Below, in pieces: positions 21,119 through 28,456 of a DNA stretch of 28,456 nt (position 1 is its first letter; each line of letters starts with the position of its first letter). Below the pieces are notes generated by a model. It saw only the letters and a list, made by a program, of their open reading frames with translations, did no database searches and was not told where the DNA came from. This DNA comes from RGIG2041 sp045537695 (lineage in GTDB: Bacteria; Bacillota; Clostridia; UBA1381; UMGS1253). Location of the stretch: positions 1 to 28,456 of the forward strand of contig JAZSQB010000073.1 of the NCBI GenBank assembly GCA_045537695.1. Reading direction: 5' to 3'. Position numbers and translations under genes: made by a program.

Positions 21119-21886
21119 TTACTTACTATTCGCTCTAATAACTTCACTCGCAAGTGCTACATATGCATCCGCACCTTTAGATGTAATATCATACGTAATG
21201 ATAGATTCACCAAAGCTCGGTGCTTCACTTAAGCGCACATTTCTAGGAATGGTGGTTTTATAAAGCTCCTCCGGAAAGAATTTTTTAAGCTCTGCAAGTA
21301 CCTGCAGAGACAAATTTGTTCTGCTGTCATACATTGTTGCCAATACACCTTCTATTTTAAGCTGTGGATTTAAGGATTTTTTCACCTGTTTAATAGTAGC
21401 TGTTAACTGTGAAAGGCCTTCCAAAGCAAAATACTCGCATTGAATCGGTATTAAAATGGAATTTGCACATGTAAATGCATTTAATGTAACCAAACCAAGA
21501 GAAGGCGGACAATCTATAATAATAAAATCATAATTTTTTTCAATTTTCCCGATACATTCCTTTAATCTGAATTCACGATTTTCCAAAGAAACCAATTCAA
21601 TTTCTGCACCTGCAAGTGAAATATTCGACGCTATGCAGTCCAAATGCTTCATGTTTGTTTTAATTATTGCACTTTTTGCTTCCGTTTCATTAATCAAACA
21701 ATCGTAAACAGAAGCAGAAACTTCATATTTATTTATACCAATACCGCTTGTTGCATTTCCCTGCGGATCAGCATCTATCAATAATACCTTTTTTTTTCGA
21801 AAAGCAAGTGCTGCCGAAAGATTTACGGCTGTAGTTGTTTTACCTACGCCACCCTTCTGATTTGCAACAGCAATTATTTTTGCCAT
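21119..21886 (-). CDS. parA: Chromosome-partitioning ATPase ParA/Soj
   Basis: Deviant Walker A motif ANQKGGVGKTTTAVNLS at residues 8-24, LLIDADPQGNATSG, FIIIDCPPSLGLVTLNAF (Walker B) and the DNA-binding Arg/Lys region near TIPRNVRLSEAPSFG identify Soj. It positions and segregates origins and regulates DnaA. The start at 21886 (MAKIIAVANQ) follows AAAGGTG by 6 nt; an upstream GTG at 21895 is in frame but overlaps that motif. Its upstream region holds a 10-bp inverted repeat and two parS sites. Confidence 0.97.
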   Translation of the reverse strand: MAKIIAVANQKGGVGKTTTAVNLSAALAFRKKKVLLIDADPQGNATSGIGINKYEVSASVYDCLINETEAKSAIIKTNMKHLDCIASNISLAGAEIELVSLENREFRLKECIGKIEKNYDFIIIDCPPSLGLVTLNAFTCANSILIPIQCEYFALEGLSQLTATIKQVKKSLNPQLKIEGVLATMYDSRTNLSLQVLAELKKFFPEELYKTTIPRNVRLSEAPSFGESIITYDITSKGADAYVALASEVIRANSK

Positions 21887-21907
21887 AAACATCACCTTTC
21901 ATGGAAA

Positions 21908-21947
21908 TTTACTATATTATTTTAACACATAATGTCGATATAGTAAA
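21908..21947. promoter_or_regulatory. 10-bp inverted repeat flanking the probable parA promoter
   Basis: TTTACTATAT (21908-21917) and ATATAGTAAA (21938-21947) are perfect inverted copies separated by 20 bp. A weak promoter-like pair lies within (minus strand TCGACA, 16 nt, TATAGT). It could be an operator for the parAB genes; no known binder is assigned. Confidence 0.4.
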
Positions 21948-21962
21948 GTAAAACTTAAAAAG

Positions 21963-21978
21963 TGTTTCACGTGAAACA
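21963..21978. other. parS site 1
   Basis: Perfect TGTTTCACGTGAAACA, the consensus ParB/Spo0J centromere site, at the middle of a 28-bp perfect palindrome (21957-21984) that ends in A/T runs. Confidence 0.97.
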
Positions 21979-21994
21979 CTTTTTTGAAGAATAT

Positions 21995-22028
21995 AAAAAA
22001 GAGATGTTTCACGTGAAACATCTCTTTT
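21995..22028 (-). terminator. gyrB terminator built around parS site 2
   Basis: AAAAGAGATGTTTCAC / GTGAAACATCTCTTTT is a 16-bp perfect stem reading on from gyrB, whose stop is 5 nt upstream. It ends in a run of six T on the minus strand, so it should act as an intrinsic terminator as well as a ParB site. Confidence 0.75.
22005..22020. other. parS site 2
   Basis: A second perfect TGTTTCACGTGAAACA, centred 42 bp from site 1 (about four helical turns), at the middle of a 32-bp perfect palindrome (21997-22028). Confidence 0.97.
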
Positions 22029-22032
22029 GGTG

Positions 22033-23958
22033 TTAAATATCCAGATTCATTACAGATGCGGCATTCTGCTCAATAAATTCTCTTCTCGGCTCTACATTAT
22101 CGCCCATCAAAATCGTAAAGATTTCGTCTGCCTTAACTGCATCTTCGAGTGTTACACGAAGCATTGTGCGTTTTTCTGGGTCCATAGTGGTTTCCCAAAG
22201 CTGTGTATGCGACATTTCACCGAGACCTTTATAACGCTGCACTTCGCATTTACCGCCCATTTCTTCGATAATACTCTGCATTTCATAATCGCTGTAAGCA
22301 TATCTTACATTTTTACCCTTCCAGATTTTAAACAGCGGCGGCTGTGCCAGATATACATAACCGCCGTCGATGAGCGGGCGCATATGTCTGAAGAAGAATG
22401 TCAGAAGCAATGTACGGATATGAGAACCGTCGACATCGGCATCGGCCATGATGATGACTTTATGATACTTTAACTTGCTTACATCAAATTCGTCACCAAT
22501 ACCTGCACCAAGCGCCATAATAATCGGCAGGAGCTTTTCATTGGAATATACTTTATCCAATCTTGCTTTTTCAACATTAAGCATCTTACCCCAAAGCGGC
22601 AGAATTGCCTGGAAGCTTCTGTCTCTGCCCTGCTTTGCACTACCACCCGCAGAGTCACCCTCTACGATGTAGATTTCATTCTTCGCCGGATCCTTACCGG
22701 AGCACTTTGCAAGCTTACCCAAAAGGGAAGAATCACCGTTGCTCGTTGCTTTTCTTGTATTTTCTCTTGCTTTTCTTGCAGCTTCACGCGCCTTGCAGGC
22801 AAGTAACGCCTTTTCCATAATCATGCGCGCCGTACCCGGATTTTCCTCTAAAAAGTCTGCAAATTTATCACTGACCGTCTTATCCACGATACCGCGAAAT
22901 TCCGAGTTACCGAGCTTTGTCTTGGTCTGACCTTCAAACTGCGGCTCGGATACCTTTACGCTGATAATTGCCGTCAAGCCTTCACGTACGTCTTCACCGG
23001 AAAGTGTAAGGTCTTTATCCTTTTCTTTAATAAGATTATATTTTTTAATATATTCATTAAATACTCTTGTAATGGCAGTTTTAAAACCAACTTCGTGCGT
23101 ACCGCCTTCGGTCGTTTTAATATCGTTTGCAAAAGATACGAGAACTTCGCTGTAATTTTCCGTATACTGCATTGCGATTTCTACATAAGAATCGCCCTTG
23201 CTGCCGTCAAAGTAGATAACATCATCGTGAATCGGAATCTTACTCTGGTTAAGGTAGCTTACATATTCACGGATACCGCCTTCATACAAAAGCTTATTTT
23301 CTACTACGGTTTCGCCGCGCTTATCGACAAAATTAATCGCTACACCACCATTTAAAAATGCCTGCTCACGAAGACGCTGCAAAAGTACATCATATTCGTA
23401 CTCTGTGGTCTCAAAAATAGTATCGTCGGCTTTCCATGTAACCTTTGTACCCTTTGCGCCTTCCGGTGCTTTACCGATCACCTTAACTGCGCCGCAGCTC
23501 TTACCGCGCTCATACTTCTGATAATAAATTTCACCGTCATGGATAACTTCTACTTCCAAATACTCGGAAAGGGCATTTACAACGGACGAACCAACACCGT
23601 GCAAACCGCCGGATACCTTGTATCCGCCGCCACCAAACTTACCACCGGCATGCAAAATTGTAAATACAACCTCCAGGGTAGAAATACCCATCTTCGGATG
23701 TATGCCAACCGGAATACCGCGGCCGTCATCCGTTACGCTGACAATGTTGCCCGGCAGAATTTCAACCAAAATATTCTTACAGTGGCCGGCAAGTGCCTCG
23801 TCAATCGCATTGTCCACGATTTCGTATACCAAGTGATGCAGACCGCGCACTGAAGTAGACCCGATATACATACCCGGTCTTTTTCTTACCGCTTCGAGTC
23901 CTTCCAAGACTTGAATATTACTCTCGTCATACCCGGAATTTACTTTGGTTTCTTCCAT
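22033..23958 (-). CDS. gyrB: DNA gyrase subunit B
   Basis: ATPase subunit of gyrase. GHKL ATP-binding motifs: EIVDNAIDEALAG, TDDGRGIPVG and GGLHGVGSSVVNALS (about residues 46-130). The TOPRIM part has VEGDSAGGSAKQGRDR and MADADVDGSHIRTLLLTFF, and the C-terminus has GEMSHTQLWETTMDPEKR. 641 residues, the usual length for Firmicute GyrB. It is last in the dnaA-gyrB cluster; gyrA is not directly downstream, as the parS/parA region follows. Confidence 0.97.
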   Translation of the reverse strand: MEETKVNSGYDESNIQVLEGLEAVRKRPGMYIGSTSVRGLHHLVYEIVDNAIDEALAGHCKNILVEILPGNIVSVTDDGRGIPVGIHPKMGISTLEVVFTILHAGGKFGGGGYKVSGGLHGVGSSVVNALSEYLEVEVIHDGEIYYQKYERGKSCGAVKVIGKAPEGAKGTKVTWKADDTIFETTEYEYDVLLQRLREQAFLNGGVAINFVDKRGETVVENKLLYEGGIREYVSYLNQSKIPIHDDVIYFDGSKGDSYVEIAMQYTENYSEVLVSFANDIKTTEGGTHEVGFKTAITRVFNEYIKKYNLIKEKDKDLTLSGEDVREGLTAIISVKVSEPQFEGQTKTKLGNSEFRGIVDKTVSDKFADFLEENPGTARMIMEKALLACKAREAARKARENTRKATSNGDSSLLGKLAKCSGKDPAKNEIYIVEGDSAGGSAKQGRDRSFQAILPLWGKMLNVEKARLDKVYSNEKLLPIIMALGAGIGDEFDVSKLKYHKVIIMADADVDGSHIRTLLLTFFFRHMRPLIDGGYVYLAQPPLFKIWKGKNVRYAYSDYEMQSIIEEMGGKCEVQRYKGLGEMSHTQLWETTMDPEKRTMLRVTLEDAVKADEIFTILMGDNVEPRREFIEQNAASVMNLDI

Positions 23959-23975
23959 ATTTTTTCATTCCTTTC

Positions 23976-24239
23976 TTACATCCAACTGTGCTCTGTTGCA
24001 CGCTTATGCAACGTTTGTGCAGAAATCGGCGAAACATAAACTTTATAATTCTCTTTTTTACCGCAAAGTATATAACTTTTCGGTAAGTCACCTATACTTA
24101 CATCAATTATTTTACCGCTTTTTTGTGCAGTCTCCAAAAATTTTTGCGTCCTTTTTGACACACTGGTTGTCTCCAAATCCAAAACTGCAATAATATCGGA
24201 TTTTAAAACAACTACATCAGAACCTAAATGTAAATACAT
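23976..24239 (-). CDS. DUF370 (RemA/RemB-type) regulator, YaaB-like
   Basis: 87 residues starting MYLHLGSDVVVLKSDIIAVLDLET, the DUF370 signature. The Bacillus homologue YaaB/RemB occupies the same position between recF and gyrB, and its paralogue RemA is a DNA-binding activator of matrix genes. Here the C-terminus (SISAQTLHKRATEHSWM) is also typical. The start is 1 nt after the recF stop, so translation is coupled. Specific function in this organism is not known. Confidence 0.9.
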   Translation of the reverse strand: MYLHLGSDVVVLKSDIIAVLDLETTSVSKRTQKFLETAQKSGKIIDVSIGDLPKSYILCGKKENYKVYVSPISAQTLHKRATEHSWM

Positions 24240-24240
24240 T

Positions 24241-25335
24241 TTATTTCTCCTGCATTACCTGCCCTGATTTTACATAAAAGTATCGGGCATTTTTTTGCGT
24301 TTCATCTCTATCGGTACAAGTTAAAATAACCTGCTTATCCTGAATTTTTCCTGCAAAATAATCACGCCTGCTTTTATCCAGCTCACTCATAATATCATCC
24401 AATAAAATCACAGGATATGTCTTTTTCACACTAAATACAGCTTCTGTCTGCGCAAGCTTTAAACATAAAACAACGCTTCTGTGCTGCCCTTGTGATCCAT
24501 ATATTTTTAAATCACGATTATCAATCATAAAAGAAATATCGTCTCTGTGCACTCCAACATTAGAAATTTTTGTTTCTAAATCGCGGCGGCGGTTTTTCTT
24601 TAAAAGAGTAATCATATTTTCTTTTATAATTTCATAACTTTCAAAATTATCCGTTATATTGGATTTATAACTCAAATCCAATTTTTCATTTGCAAGTTCT
24701 GCATAAATTTGAATGACAAACGGTTTTAAAAACTGAATAAATTCCTGTCGGTAAATGGTAATCTTTGCGCCTAAATCCGCTAAAGAATCATCCCATATAT
24801 CCAAAGTATCCGCTTCCACAGAATTCGCTGTTATCTTTTTTAGTAAATTATTTCTCTGCTTTAATACCTTTAAATAATCATTTAAACAAGATACATAATT
24901 TGGTTTTAATTGGCTGATTGCCATATCCATAAACCGTCTGCGTTCCCCAGGACCGCCTTTAATAATATTTAAATCCTCCGGCGAAAAAATAACAGCATTG
25001 ATATAATTTGCAATCTGACTTATCTTTTTAATCGGTACATCATTAAAGGAAACCAACTTTTTTTTACCGCTTTGCATTATCATTTTTCCGGCAAAGCTGC
25101 GCACCTCATTTTCAAAATCAATCTCAATAGATGCACTGTGCGCGCCTTCTTTTATCATTTCACCGTCATCCGCTCTTCTGTGCGAACGGCCGCTGCAAAA
25201 CACAAACACAGATTCCAATAAATTTGTTTTACCCTGCGCATTATTACCATAAATGATATTTGTTTTCGGGTCTAAAAAAAGTTCCGCACTTTCATAATTT
25301 CTGAAATTTTTAATTTTCAGTCTTTTAATATACAT
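24241..25335 (-). CDS. recF: Recombination mediator RecF
   Basis: SMC-like ATPase that helps load RecA at gaps. MYIKRLKIKNFRNYESAEL start, Walker A YGNNAQGKTNLLES (about residues 30-43), signature region YGSQGQHRSVVLCLKLAQ, Walker B VILLDDIMSELD and a C-terminal VILTCTD. 364 residues, normal. It is 3 nt after the S4-domain gene. Confidence 0.97.
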   Translation of the reverse strand: MYIKRLKIKNFRNYESAELFLDPKTNIIYGNNAQGKTNLLESVFVFCSGRSHRRADDGEMIKEGAHSASIEIDFENEVRSFAGKMIMQSGKKKLVSFNDVPIKKISQIANYINAVIFSPEDLNIIKGGPGERRRFMDMAISQLKPNYVSCLNDYLKVLKQRNNLLKKITANSVEADTLDIWDDSLADLGAKITIYRQEFIQFLKPFVIQIYAELANEKLDLSYKSNITDNFESYEIIKENMITLLKKNRRRDLETKISNVGVHRDDISFMIDNRDLKIYGSQGQHRSVVLCLKLAQTEAVFSVKKTYPVILLDDIMSELDKSRRDYFAGKIQDKQVILTCTDRDETQKNARYFYVKSGQVMQEK

Positions 25336-25338
25336 ATC

Positions 25339-25563
25339 TTATTCAACCGTAATCAAAACATCATCATCTTCAAATTCAACCAAAACCTTATCTCCCGAGC
25401 GAATTTTTTTACCGCGCATAGTGCATTTTTCACCGTCATAATAAACCATTTCGGATAAAATCATATCTTTCGCATCTGCGCCGGTTTCAGCCACACCGGA
25501 AAACTTTAAAAGTTGATCTAATTTTATATATTCAGTTGTAATTTTTACATTTAATTTTTCCAT
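25339..25563 (-). CDS. rlbA: S4-domain RNA-binding protein (RlbA/YaaA type)
   Basis: 74 residues: EYIKLDQLLKFSGVAETGADAKDMILSEMVYYDGEKCTMRGKKIRSGD, an S4 RNA-binding fold. In Bacillus the same gene (yaaA/rlbA) lies between dnaN and recF and has been linked to ribosome assembly. The conserved order is the main support for the assignment. Confidence 0.93.
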   Translation of the reverse strand: MEKLNVKITTEYIKLDQLLKFSGVAETGADAKDMILSEMVYYDGEKCTMRGKKIRSGDKVLVEFEDDDVLITVE

Positions 25564-25574
25564 AGCTATAATCC

Positions 25575-26675
25575 CTATTTAAGCATCGGCAATACAAGAT
25601 ACATAAAAGAATTACCCTCAACCGGCTCCATAACACACGGGCTGCCGGAAGTTATAAATTTCATTTCAATTTCTTCGCAATCACAGTTTTTAAGCGAATC
25701 CAATAAGAACTTTAAGTTAAATTTAATTTCAAACGGCTCACAATCGCAATCCACGGAAATTGTATCATTGATTTTACCAGAAGCAGAGCTACAACTGATT
25801 TCAATTTCACCTGTACGAATATTTAAAGTCAACGGACTTTTTACAGATTCGTTTGAAATAATCAGAGACGCACGGTCAACCGCATTTTCTAAATCCAAAA
25901 CATTACATTTTACAGAAAATGCATACTGCTGCGGAATTGCATTCTTATAATTTATATATTCACCGTCGCGCAGTCTGGAAACAACAATAAAATTTTCAAA
26001 TTCAAAGAGAACGTTTTTATCAGAAAAATACATTCTTAAATAACTATCATCGTCTTTTACGACTTTTAATAGCTCACCGAGTGTACGCACCGGAATAATT
26101 GCGCTGAAATTCTTATTTGTTTCATCAATAATTTCATTGCGAATTGCTACACGGAAGCGGTCAGAGCCTACAACAGAAAGTTTATTGTTTTCCACTTCAA
26201 AATAAGCACCAGTTAAAACAGGTCTAGTTGATGTCTGCGGAATAACATAAATTGTTTGTTTAATAATACTTCTTAAAACATTGCTCTTAATATTAAAGGA
26301 AAATTCTCTATTTATATCGTTAATACGCGGAAATTCCTGCGGATCAATGCCGGAAATATCAAAATTTACGTTACCGCATTTAATTTTCGTTAAATATTTC
26401 TCATCTGAAGTAATTTGTACCGGTGCATCCGGCAGTTTGCGCACAATGTCACCAAACATTCTGGAATTTAAAACGATGGTGCCTTCTTCCTCAATCTGTG
26501 CAGGACATTCATAACGGATACCAATTTCCAAATCATTACCGGTCAAAATAATTTTACCTTCACCGCACTCAATTAAAATACCTTCCAGAACGGGAAGCGT
26601 AGATTTTTGAGAAACAGCCTTTTGTACAGTATTAATTGCATCAGAAAGATTATTCTTGTCACAAATAAATTTCAT
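25575..26675 (-). CDS. dnaN: DNA polymerase III sliding clamp (beta subunit)
   Basis: Three clamp domains of about 120 residues each: MKFICDKNNLSDAINTVQKAVSQKSTLPVLEGI start, LTGNDLEIGI, VVGSDRFRVAIR in the middle domain, and the C-terminal end MEPVEGNSFMYLVLPMLK with the LP(M)L peptide-binding edge. 366 residues. A weak AAGGA site precedes the ATG. The 242-bp gap to dnaA contains the origin unwinding region. Confidence 0.97.
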   Translation of the reverse strand: MKFICDKNNLSDAINTVQKAVSQKSTLPVLEGILIECGEGKIILTGNDLEIGIRYECPAQIEEEGTIVLNSRMFGDIVRKLPDAPVQITSDEKYLTKIKCGNVNFDISGIDPQEFPRINDINREFSFNIKSNVLRSIIKQTIYVIPQTSTRPVLTGAYFEVENNKLSVVGSDRFRVAIRNEIIDETNKNFSAIIPVRTLGELLKVVKDDDSYLRMYFSDKNVLFEFENFIVVSRLRDGEYINYKNAIPQQYAFSVKCNVLDLENAVDRASLIISNESVKSPLTLNIRTGEIEISCSSASGKINDTISVDCDCEPFEIKFNLKFLLDSLKNCDCEEIEMKFITSGSPCVMEPVEGNSFMYLVLPMLK

Positions 26676-26706
26676 TTTTTAATCAAATCCTTTTTCGTAA
26701 ATTCTT

Positions 26707-26772
26707 TATAAAAATAATATAAAATAATAATTTAGTAGTCGTAGTAGTAGTGTGTATGGAAAGTATGGAAAA
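26707..26772. other. oriC unwinding region: AT-rich element, DnaA-trios and degenerate DnaA boxes
   Basis: In the dnaA-dnaN gap, plus strand: an AT-only stretch (26707-26732), then TAGTAG-TCG-TAGTAGTAG (26733-26750), four nt TGTG, and tandem degenerate DnaA 9-mers TATGGAAAG and TATGGAAAA (26755-26772). This is the layout of the Bacillus subtilis basal unwinding system (DnaA boxes, short spacer, repeated TAG-type DnaA-trios, AT-rich duplex) in the same position and orientation. A further TTTTCCACA lies at 26848-26856. The box matches are imperfect, but the trio array is striking. Confidence 0.75.
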
Positions 26773-26917
26773 CTTTAAAAAGTATTGAAAATAGAAGAAA
26801 AACGGATATTTTTTTATTATGAAAAACCTATGTAAATCTGTTTATTTTTTTCCACACAATCAACACTGCACATTTAATGCATATTAAAATACACACATTT
26901 CCATATTTTTATATGCA

Positions 26918-28243
26918 TTATTTTAATATTGTTCTCAGTTGCTTTATTAAAGTGTCGACTGTATTTTTTAAGTCAATATCACTTTCTATATTTTTCTTTA
27001 TATTATCTATTGCATGCATAACGGTAGTATAATGTCGATTTCCGTATTCTTTACCGATAACGACTAAACTCATATCTGTGAGATCACGGCAAAGATACAT
27101 AGCCATTTGTCTTGCATCGGAGATGTTTTGTGTTTTTCTTTTGCCTTTAATATCAGCAATCGGTATATTATAATACTTGGAAACGGCATCGTTAATGGAT
27201 TTAGAAGTAATTCTAACAACACCTTCGGATTGAATTAATGCACTGAGCGCTTCTTCTGCCAAAGAAAGATCCAATGTTTTACCTGTTATCTTTGCATAAG
27301 ATAAAATGCGGGTAAGCGCACCTTCCAATTCACGAATATTGGACTTGATGCTGTCTGCCATATAACAGTAAACATCATATGGTATTTCTATTTCTTCCCC
27401 TTCTGCTTTTTTTTGAAGAATGGCAATTCTTGTTTCATAGTCTGGCGGCTGAATATCTGCAAGACAGCCGCTGACAAATCTGGATTGTAATCTTTCTTCA
27501 ATTTTAATTTCACGCGGATGACGGTCGGATGTCATAATAATCTGCTTGTTTGTATCGTGCAGGTCATTGAAGGTGTGAAAAAATTCTTCTTGCGCCATTT
27601 CTTTACCTTCCAAAAACTGAACATCATCGATTAAAAGCATATCGACATTTCTGTATTTATTTCTAAATTGTGCCGTACTTCGGGATGCAATTGCGGAAAT
27701 TAATTCATTTGTAAACTTTTCGGAAGAAATATATACGATTTTCATATCCGGATTGTTGTTATGCGCATAATTTGCAATTGCCTGCATCAGATGCGTTTTA
27801 CCCAATCCGCTACCGCCGTAAATCAACAGCGGATTATATACTTCGCCTGGCGCTTCGCCGACAGCTACGGAAACCGCGTGTGCATAACGATTGGAATTGC
27901 CGACAACAAAAGAATCAAAGGTATATTTTGAATTTAAATAGCTCACATTCGAAATAGAACCTTTTTCGTTATTTATAATAGTCTTAGAAACACTGACAGG
28001 CTTCATACCCTCCGTAAATTCAATCATCATCCATTTTCCGGTAACGGTTTGCAATGCATTCTGAATCAACGCACTGTAGCGCTTAATCATAGTTACAAAC
28101 AATTCGCTTGACATAGATAATATAAAAGTGTCTTCCTCTATAGAAATCGGTTTTGCATCTTTAAACCAGGTGTTAAAAACAACAGATGTGACAGAAGGCT
28201 CTATAATTGCAATTGTTTCTTCCCATATTTTTTTAACATCCAT
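26918..28243 (-). CDS. dnaA: Chromosomal replication initiator DnaA
   Basis: Domain I at residues 1-80 (MDVKKIWEETIAIIEPSV), a short linker, the AAA+ domain with Walker A GGSGLGKT (143-150), Walker B LLIDDVQF (203-210) and the arginine-finger region MTSDRHPREI, then the DNA-binding domain with DARQMAMYLCRDLTDMSL and IGKEYGNRHYTTVMHAI. The start at 28243 is 8 nt after AGGAG; the frame extends to 28264 without a ribosome site. 441 residues, normal. DnaA boxes on both sides make autoregulation likely. Confidence 0.97.
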   Translation of the reverse strand: MDVKKIWEETIAIIEPSVTSVVFNTWFKDAKPISIEEDTFILSMSSELFVTMIKRYSALIQNALQTVTGKWMMIEFTEGMKPVSVSKTIINNEKGSISNVSYLNSKYTFDSFVVGNSNRYAHAVSVAVGEAPGEVYNPLLIYGGSGLGKTHLMQAIANYAHNNNPDMKIVYISSEKFTNELISAIASRSTAQFRNKYRNVDMLLIDDVQFLEGKEMAQEEFFHTFNDLHDTNKQIIMTSDRHPREIKIEERLQSRFVSGCLADIQPPDYETRIAILQKKAEGEEIEIPYDVYCYMADSIKSNIRELEGALTRILSYAKITGKTLDLSLAEEALSALIQSEGVVRITSKSINDAVSKYYNIPIADIKGKRKTQNISDARQMAMYLCRDLTDMSLVVIGKEYGNRHYTTVMHAIDNIKKNIESDIDLKNTVDTLIKQLRTILK

Positions 28244-28294
28244 ATAAAAAACTCCTAAAATCAATTAATAGTATGAAAAAGAATTCTTAAAAAG

Positions 28295-28441
28295 TTTTCC
28301 ACATAGTTATACACAAATGTGTATAACTCCATAAAAGTGCTTTAAAATAACGTTTTTATTAAAAAAACTGTGGATAAAAATGTGATTAAAGTTGAAAATC
28401 TATTGTATTTACTTTAAATGGTAACTATATATTGTGGTTAA
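28295..28441. other. oriC DnaA-box cluster upstream of dnaA
   Basis: Boxes seen: TTTTCCACA (28295-28303, one mismatch), TTATACACA (28307-28315) and its inverted partner TGTGTATAA (28318-28326), forming AGTTATACACA-AA-TGTGTATAACT, the perfect TGTGGATAA (28369-28377) and TGTGGTTAA (28433-28441, one mismatch). TGTGATTAA at 28381 is a weaker candidate. The cluster reaches the window edge and may continue. Together with the dnaA-dnaN region it forms a bipartite origin around dnaA. Confidence 0.85.
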
Positions 28442-28456
28442 CATAAAAATTATAAT

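Noticed and set aside
28381..28389. TGTGATTAA as a DnaA box
   Set aside because: Two mismatches to the consensus; left as a weak candidate only.
1..28456. CRISPR array, transposase, phage genes, tRNA or rRNA genes
   Set aside because: No regularly spaced direct repeats, no integrase or transposase motifs, and no tRNA cloverleaf or rRNA-like stretches were recognised anywhere in the window.

Overview
This window is the replication-origin flank of a chromosome from an anaerobic, low-to-mid GC Firmicute. It is most likely a Clostridia member (Oscillospirales/Lachnospirales-like gut fermenter); I cannot name the genus. The evidence is the order dnaA-dnaN-rlbA(yaaA)-recF-remB-like(yaaB)-gyrB, the soj/spo0J (parA/parB) pair, a DUF4446 gene, two perfect parS sites, and a B12-independent glycyl-radical propanediol microcompartment locus. 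Every gene I accept lies on the minus strand, so all are transcribed leftward, away from the origin at the right end and co-directional with replication.

Right part (about 16.9-28.46 kb), housekeeping and origin: DnaA boxes lie upstream of dnaA (28295-28441). A DnaA-trio/AT-rich unwinding element lies between dnaA and dnaN (26707-26772). dnaA, dnaN, rlbA, recF, remB-like and gyrB follow. Two parS palindromes sit between gyrB and parA, and one of them also forms the gyrB terminator. parA, parB, a DUF4446 membrane protein, a small membrane/coiled-coil protein, serS and trmB come next. The trmB terminator hairpin includes the end of its own reading frame.

Central part (about 1.8-16.5 kb), glycyl-radical microcompartment of the fucose/rhamnose type (GRM5-like): a class II aldolase (L-fuculose/L-rhamnulose-1-phosphate to DHAP plus L-lactaldehyde) supplies lactaldehyde, which is reduced to 1,2-propanediol. 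A glycyl radical diol dehydratase with its radical-SAM activase makes propionaldehyde. A CoA-acylating aldehyde dehydrogenase (PduP-like), a phosphotransacylase (PduL) and a zinc alcohol dehydrogenase turn this into propionyl-phosphate and propanol while recycling NAD and CoA. Shell proteins are two near-identical BMC-H, one permuted EutS/PduU-type BMC-H, two tandem-domain BMC-T (one PduT-like) and one BMC-P (EutN). PduS, a PduO-C/HbpS-like protein and EutP/PduV are accessory proteins. Five enzymes carry terminal amphipathic helices resembling encapsulation peptides. Two sigma-A promoters divide the locus: one before a HAD phosphatase (HAD-dehydratase-activase-EutS-EutP) and one before the aldolase (aldolase through a DeoR regulator, ending in a strong terminator). 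The second promoter has a 13-bp palindrome between its -35 and -10 boxes. No propionate kinase, sugar isomerase/kinase or transporter is present here.

Left end (1-1.75 kb): the start of a secreted protein of unknown function, cut by the window edge, with its own strong promoter and a structured leader.

Unusual points: an unrecognised ~121-residue domain fused in frame to the alcohol dehydrogenase, with a second ribosome-binding site between them; a BMC-H gene with two good starts, giving a lysine-rich extended form and a canonical form; a cysteine-rich linker in the aldolase; an activase without the usual extra Fe-S insert; a possible 37-residue gene next to a 108-bp imperfect palindrome inside the shell operon; and several intergenic palindromic repeat elements.
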